Shown here: piece after piece, positions 60,236-64,000 of the stretch
Numbering within the stretch: position 1 is the stretch's first letter
Layout: every line of letters starts with the position of its first letter
Assembly: GCA_038501625.1 (NCBI GenBank)
Contig: JAZAYU010000015.1
Span: 5,912,991-5,976,990, forward strand
Origin: Corbicula japonica
Lineage: Eukaryota; Mollusca; Bivalvia; Venerida; Cyrenidae
Reading direction: 5' to 3'
Length of the DNA stretch: 64,000 nucleotides
The notes under the pieces: generated by a model
What the model was told of the DNA's origin: nothing
Database searches by the model: none
Seen by the model: the letters and a program-made list of their open reading frames with translations, nothing else
Made by a program: the position numbers and the translations under genes

Positions 60236-62416
60236 GTTACTTGACAAACTGTTGATGATAATCTGTACTACATGTATGAACCAAACTGCCTTCAATTTGA
60301 GGAGAAAAAATGCCCGGATTAAACTGAGCAACGGTGGAGTTTTGAAATTAGCGGAGAGGGAAACAGTTTTATTGTGAATTTTGAACTATGTAGTAGTCCA
60401 AAAATTTTATGTTGCAAAAGAAACAAGAGCAGATTCAAATATTTGGAGTGAAAATAACTTTTGGAACAGACTATTTGTGGATATGTTAGTACCAAGAACG
60501 TTAGACTCCCAGTCCTCATATCTTAAAGTATTATAAAAATTAATTGAGGAACTCCCAGTCTTCACATCTGAAAGGATTATAAACATTAATTGAGGAACTG
60601 CTCAGCTGAACATGTCGCAGCAGATTAGAGACTCACAGGTCACGGCAATTTTTCCAAACTTCAACTGTGGGAAATTCAAATAACAAGTTCGATGCTAGCT
60701 TTAACTGATGATGGCAGTGAATCGGTGCACTATGCTGGGGTAGAACTGACAGGGGTGAGCTGAATGGAGCATGTATCAATGTAAACGAGCTCTTCTTATC
60801 TCAAACTAGTGTCGGTAAGGAAATGAAATCATCTGTTCCTGGAAACACATTCACATTGTCTCAGTTTTCAACTGTTGTTGGCATTTACAAGCTGCTTGTA
60901 GTCTGGCTGTATCCTTTTAATCATCTGGTAACTTTATCTATGTTATATAAAGCCCAGATGTAATGCAGTTGTAACTTTGATGCTAACAACTTCGTCTATG
61001 GCATTGTTGTTTTGTCTAGCAGATTTATAATGATAGACTGTTATATATAGTTGCATACTATATATCTGATCATAATGTTACACCAGCGTAGTACTGTTAT
61101 ACCTGAGAGGTCATTGTTAAGCAGTTAGTTTGTTAAGTTATATGGCAGGCATCCTAACTGTCAGTGCTTAACCATATATTTATATCATGATAGTATAATA
61201 AGAATTGTAAATAGGTATTTTATACGATTGTTGAGCTGGTAAGGGGCTGGTCAGGAGCTGGTAAGGGGCTGGTCAGGAGCTGGTGAAGAGGCTGGATTTG
61301 TGCAGGATCGAGGATTGAACTGTGGAAAGATGAGCTGAAAGCACATTGGAGAGATCAAGAAAGGCAACGATCAAGGCCTTAGATGTCAACTACCCTTTTA
61401 TCATAAACATTTGTCTGCTTTTTGTTTTAATATGAGTGTATATAGGCATTTCAGTAGAAATTTTCATTTAAGTAGAAGACAACAAACTGATTTAAATCAT
61501 GCCAGATTATCATGTGCCATTTAAAATTCTGTGTTGCTTTTACATATAATCAAAAGAATCAGTCATGATTTGTCTTTTTCTAGTTTAAGGACTGTTGCAT
61601 CTGTGTTCTCAGCATTTCACTTGTTTAGTTTGTGACAAGAATTGATATCTTAATACCTCATAATGTCACAATAAGTCAGCTCACTTTCTGAAATATGAAC
61701 TATGTGGCAAAGTATTTATGATAATCTGAACTTTATCATCAAAAAGCACAAGTTTTGGTTAGTGGCGTTTATGAACAACTTGGCAAACCACAGAGTATTT
61801 CAATTTAATATATTGTTGTCTGTCTTGTATTATAATGAAAAGCATTAAATATAATTCTGAAGATTTGTGAGATGATGTTAGTTAATGAGTGCTACTTCAA
61901 GGACAAAATGAAATTGACTGTGATCTGTAAAAGTCATCATCACTCATATATGATTACAGATGTTGAAATCATTGCAGTAAATTAACACTTATTTAAAAAT
62001 GAAATAGAGATGGTCAAAGCAAACTTTAAGGACAATATATTAAAAGTATGATTTGAGAGTACTGACTTCCTTCACAAGCTGGCTAGCATTAAGGTAGGGG
62101 TGTCACTGATTCAGACTATATGTATTTCCATCAATCATGTTGATTTAAGCCCACTTTCAAAATATCCATGTGGAACTTGTTTACATCAAAAAATGAATAG
62201 ACACCTTTTAATGAACTGGTACAAAAGAAACAGGTTGACTGTAAAAGGGGACATGTACAATATTAGTGAAGTGTAATGTTTAAAGTTTACTCTGTCCAGC
62301 CCATGTTGTGGCACAGTCTTTGCTGTCCTATTACTTGTAAGTCCATGTTCATTCAGGATTATTTTAGCCTTTTATACAGAAGAAAATTTGGGGAAATTTA
62401 AACATCTATTTAATAG
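60236..62416. other. 3' UTR candidate and downstream sequence
   Basis: After the TAA no AATAAA is seen close by; an ATTAAA at 61844-61849 followed by GT-rich sequence is a possible polyadenylation signal about 1.6 kb downstream. The stretch includes a 50-bp tandem duplication (60505-60600, GAGGAACTCCCAGTC) and a block at 61073-61135 (TGTTACACCAGCGTAGTACT) also found at 58881-58943. No second gene found. Confidence 0.4.
61235..61296 (+). repeat. Short tandem repeat, 22-bp unit
   Basis: GCTGGTAAGGGGCTGGTCAG with GA is repeated two and a half times, ending GCTGGTGAAGAGGCTGG. Confidence 0.85.
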
Positions 62417-63301
62417 GGGCCTACTGATATACAGAGTTACCTCCCATTAAGAGTAGCTTCCCTTGCTGATTGGGTAGTTACGGTTTAAAATCGGTAAAAA
62501 GCATAGCTTTAGAAGTGTAGATAAAAAGTATCTAAGTGATTTTGAAGTTAAAATGCATTGTCGATATATCAAAAAAAGTGAACCAGGCATATCGGGAATT
62601 ACCATCACCTTGTTAAATTGATTTTAAGTTAATAACTAAAGGCAGGAATCTTTATCAAATATCAGATAAAGATTCCTGCTAAAGGCAACTTTACCTATGG
62701 TATTTAGGTAATTTTATCCGTAATGAAAATTGTTTTTATTCCCTGGCATAGAAAATATAGCTTTTTAAACCTTCCACTTAAGTATTCAGCCAATCACCAT
62801 TAAGTTATGCTAACAACGCTATTTAAGAAAAGGGCCTGGTTTTAAGACCATGTTACCTATTCCAATTAGCAAGACAGGGTCTTACCAGCTGGAGGTGTGA
62901 TGAAGGCCTTTTGAAGTTAAGTTGTAGATTTGTAAGAGGTTAAAAAAGTTGTTTCTGGGGAGAAAAAGTGTTGTTTTAAGAAACTGACTAGGGATTAAAT
63001 ATTCTAATTAATTGTCACATTGTTGTTTGAGACCCGCAACATTGTTCACATGATTTTTGTAATTTAAAGTGTTCCAAACTGAATGAATCACAATGAAGAG
63101 AAAAACATGAAATCATTATGAAAAAATGTTTGAATATGTTCTGAAGACCCTATTTAAATGTATTTGAAAGGTCCACAGATGACAACTGCATGTCTGTTTT
63201 AATTGTAAATCTCAGACCGGAACTACCCAGAAACAGGTGTGTGTTACAAAGGGAGGTAATTAAGACAGAATTTTGAGATAACTCTGTATATCGGTAGGAC
63301 C
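62417..63301 (+). mobile_element. MITE-like element, copy B with both TIRs, about 885 bp
   Basis: The left end GGGCCTACTGATATACAGAG and the right end CTCTGTATATCGGTAGGACC are inverted with few mismatches, and the similarity continues inward through GGGAGGTAA and the AACTACCCA blocks. Most of the interior matches 2011-2770 in the same orientation. It carries an extra hairpin at 62637-62688. No clear target duplication; no coding frame. Confidence 0.82.
62637..62688. repeat. Hairpin insertion flanked by a 9-bp direct repeat
   Basis: CTAAAGGCA at 62637-62645 and 62680-62688 bracket a perfect 15-bp stem (GCAGGAATCTTTATC at 62643-62657, complement at 62666-62680) with an 8-nt loop. The sister copy at 2220-2232 has only CTAAATGCA at this point. 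Confidence 0.88.
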
Positions 63302-63645
63302 ACATTTATCTATGAAGTACTGAAATATAGTCTATAATATTGGCTTGATACGGAAATCTCAGTCAGTGTCACCCCTAAGGTATCTTGAGAGGTTATATAC
63401 TTTGACAGCAATTTTAAAATACAGTGCAAGCTCAGTACTACACAAAGTGGGTCACAAATTGAGGCATTCCTAGCAAAGTAGCTGCATTATAATTTCTCTT
63501 AATAAAAAAACAACTTACTTTTTTTGTCCTTTCCAAACCACATGTATTTTCCATTGGCCTTTGATAAAAATATTTTAAGGCCAGTCTTCAGACTTTGCCA
63601 GAACAAAATAACAACATTACATACCCATATGCTTTAGTTGTAGTT
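63302..63645. other. No clear feature
   Basis: AT-rich sequence downstream of the MITE; no coding frame, array or TIR pair recognised. Confidence 0.5.
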
Positions 63646-63762
63646 ACAGTATTCACCCTAAGTATTGGGACAGTTAAAAATAATTAAAATTGTTTGTGTC
63701 CCAATATTTAGGGTTGCAAAAAATATTTGTTCAAAAAGTGTCCCAATATTTTGGGTATTGTT
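63646..63762. repeat. Inverted repeat around GTCCCAATATTT
   Basis: ACCCTAAGTATTGGGAC at 63655-63671 is nearly complementary to GTCCCAATATTTAGGGT at 63698-63714, and GTGTCCCAATATTTTGGGTA follows at about 63738. Probably a small MITE or its end. Similar GTGTCCCAAAAT motifs lie at 56446 and 56512. Confidence 0.6.
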
Positions 63763-63890
63763 GATTTATATACATGCACCAGTTATGTATAAAAACATGA
63801 TAAGATGTTATCATAGAACGTATATGTATTGACTGTTATAAATGATAATACAAAATCAGACAGTTTTAAAATACTTTATTTAATCATTTT

Positions 63891-64000
63891 TATGCTCCCA
63901 GATATAATTCGGGGAGCATATAGTCGCCGGGTAGTCCGTCTGTCAGTCAGTCCGTCCGCCGTACGTCCCAATTTATGTCCGGCCCATAACTTTTTTATTT
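63891..64000 (+). repeat. Hairpin-headed array element, cut by window end
   Basis: TATGCTCCCAGATATAATTC/GGGGAGCATATAGTCGCCGG, a GTCAGTCAGTCCGTCCG tract and TTTATGTCCGGCCCATAACT match the element starting at 40331. Confidence 0.8.

Overview
The window is a piece of an animal genome, most likely a bivalve mollusc. It is AT-rich, and its introns are crowded with hairpin-headed, tandemly repeated elements rich in AGGTCA-type motifs, plus many short terminal-inverted-repeat (TIR) transposons. That repeat style is what I know from bivalve genomes; the species cannot be told from the sequence alone.

One protein-coding gene is recognisable. It lies on the + strand from 3899 to 60235 and is a molluscan orthologue of RBM33 (RNA-binding protein 33). 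Eleven exons can be placed with canonical AG/GT borders, and all of their phases join correctly. They encode the last 822 codons: an R/G-rich start, long P/Q-rich segments, two basic helical segments, a Q-rich and RG-rich exon, and a C-terminal degenerate RRM. The N-terminal acidic part expected of RBM33 must lie before the window. About 2.5 kb of exon is spread over 56 kb.

Nearly everything else is intronic or flanking repeat. (i) At least a dozen loci hold tandem arrays whose unit is about 145-150 bp (main ones 12.5-13.2, 16.8-22.6, 24.3-25.4, 26.8-28.0, 32.4-35.3, 37.1-39.4, 45.0-48.1, 54.0-54.8 kb). Several are bounded by a hairpin head and a shared tail, and all lie in the same orientation as the gene. 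(ii) DNA transposons without a recognisable transposase: a 3.06-kb hAT-like element with a perfect 8-bp target duplication (7783-10837), a Tc1/mariner-like element (43000-44220), a TA-flanked element (48213-49882), a mariner-like element carrying a SINE (52032-53127), a pogo/Tigger-like MITE (57464-58368), a MITE family with copies at both ends of the window (2011 and 62417), and an element with subterminal repeats (35727-37010). (iii) Large palindromes, minisatellites and microsatellites.

The points most worth following are a 23-bp minisatellite that carries copies of the exon 4 splice donor, the hAT insertion ending 52 bp before exon 3, the shared ~145-bp period of diverged arrays, and dense nuclear-receptor-type motifs inside those arrays. 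No tRNA gene, rRNA gene, CRISPR array or second protein gene could be supported.
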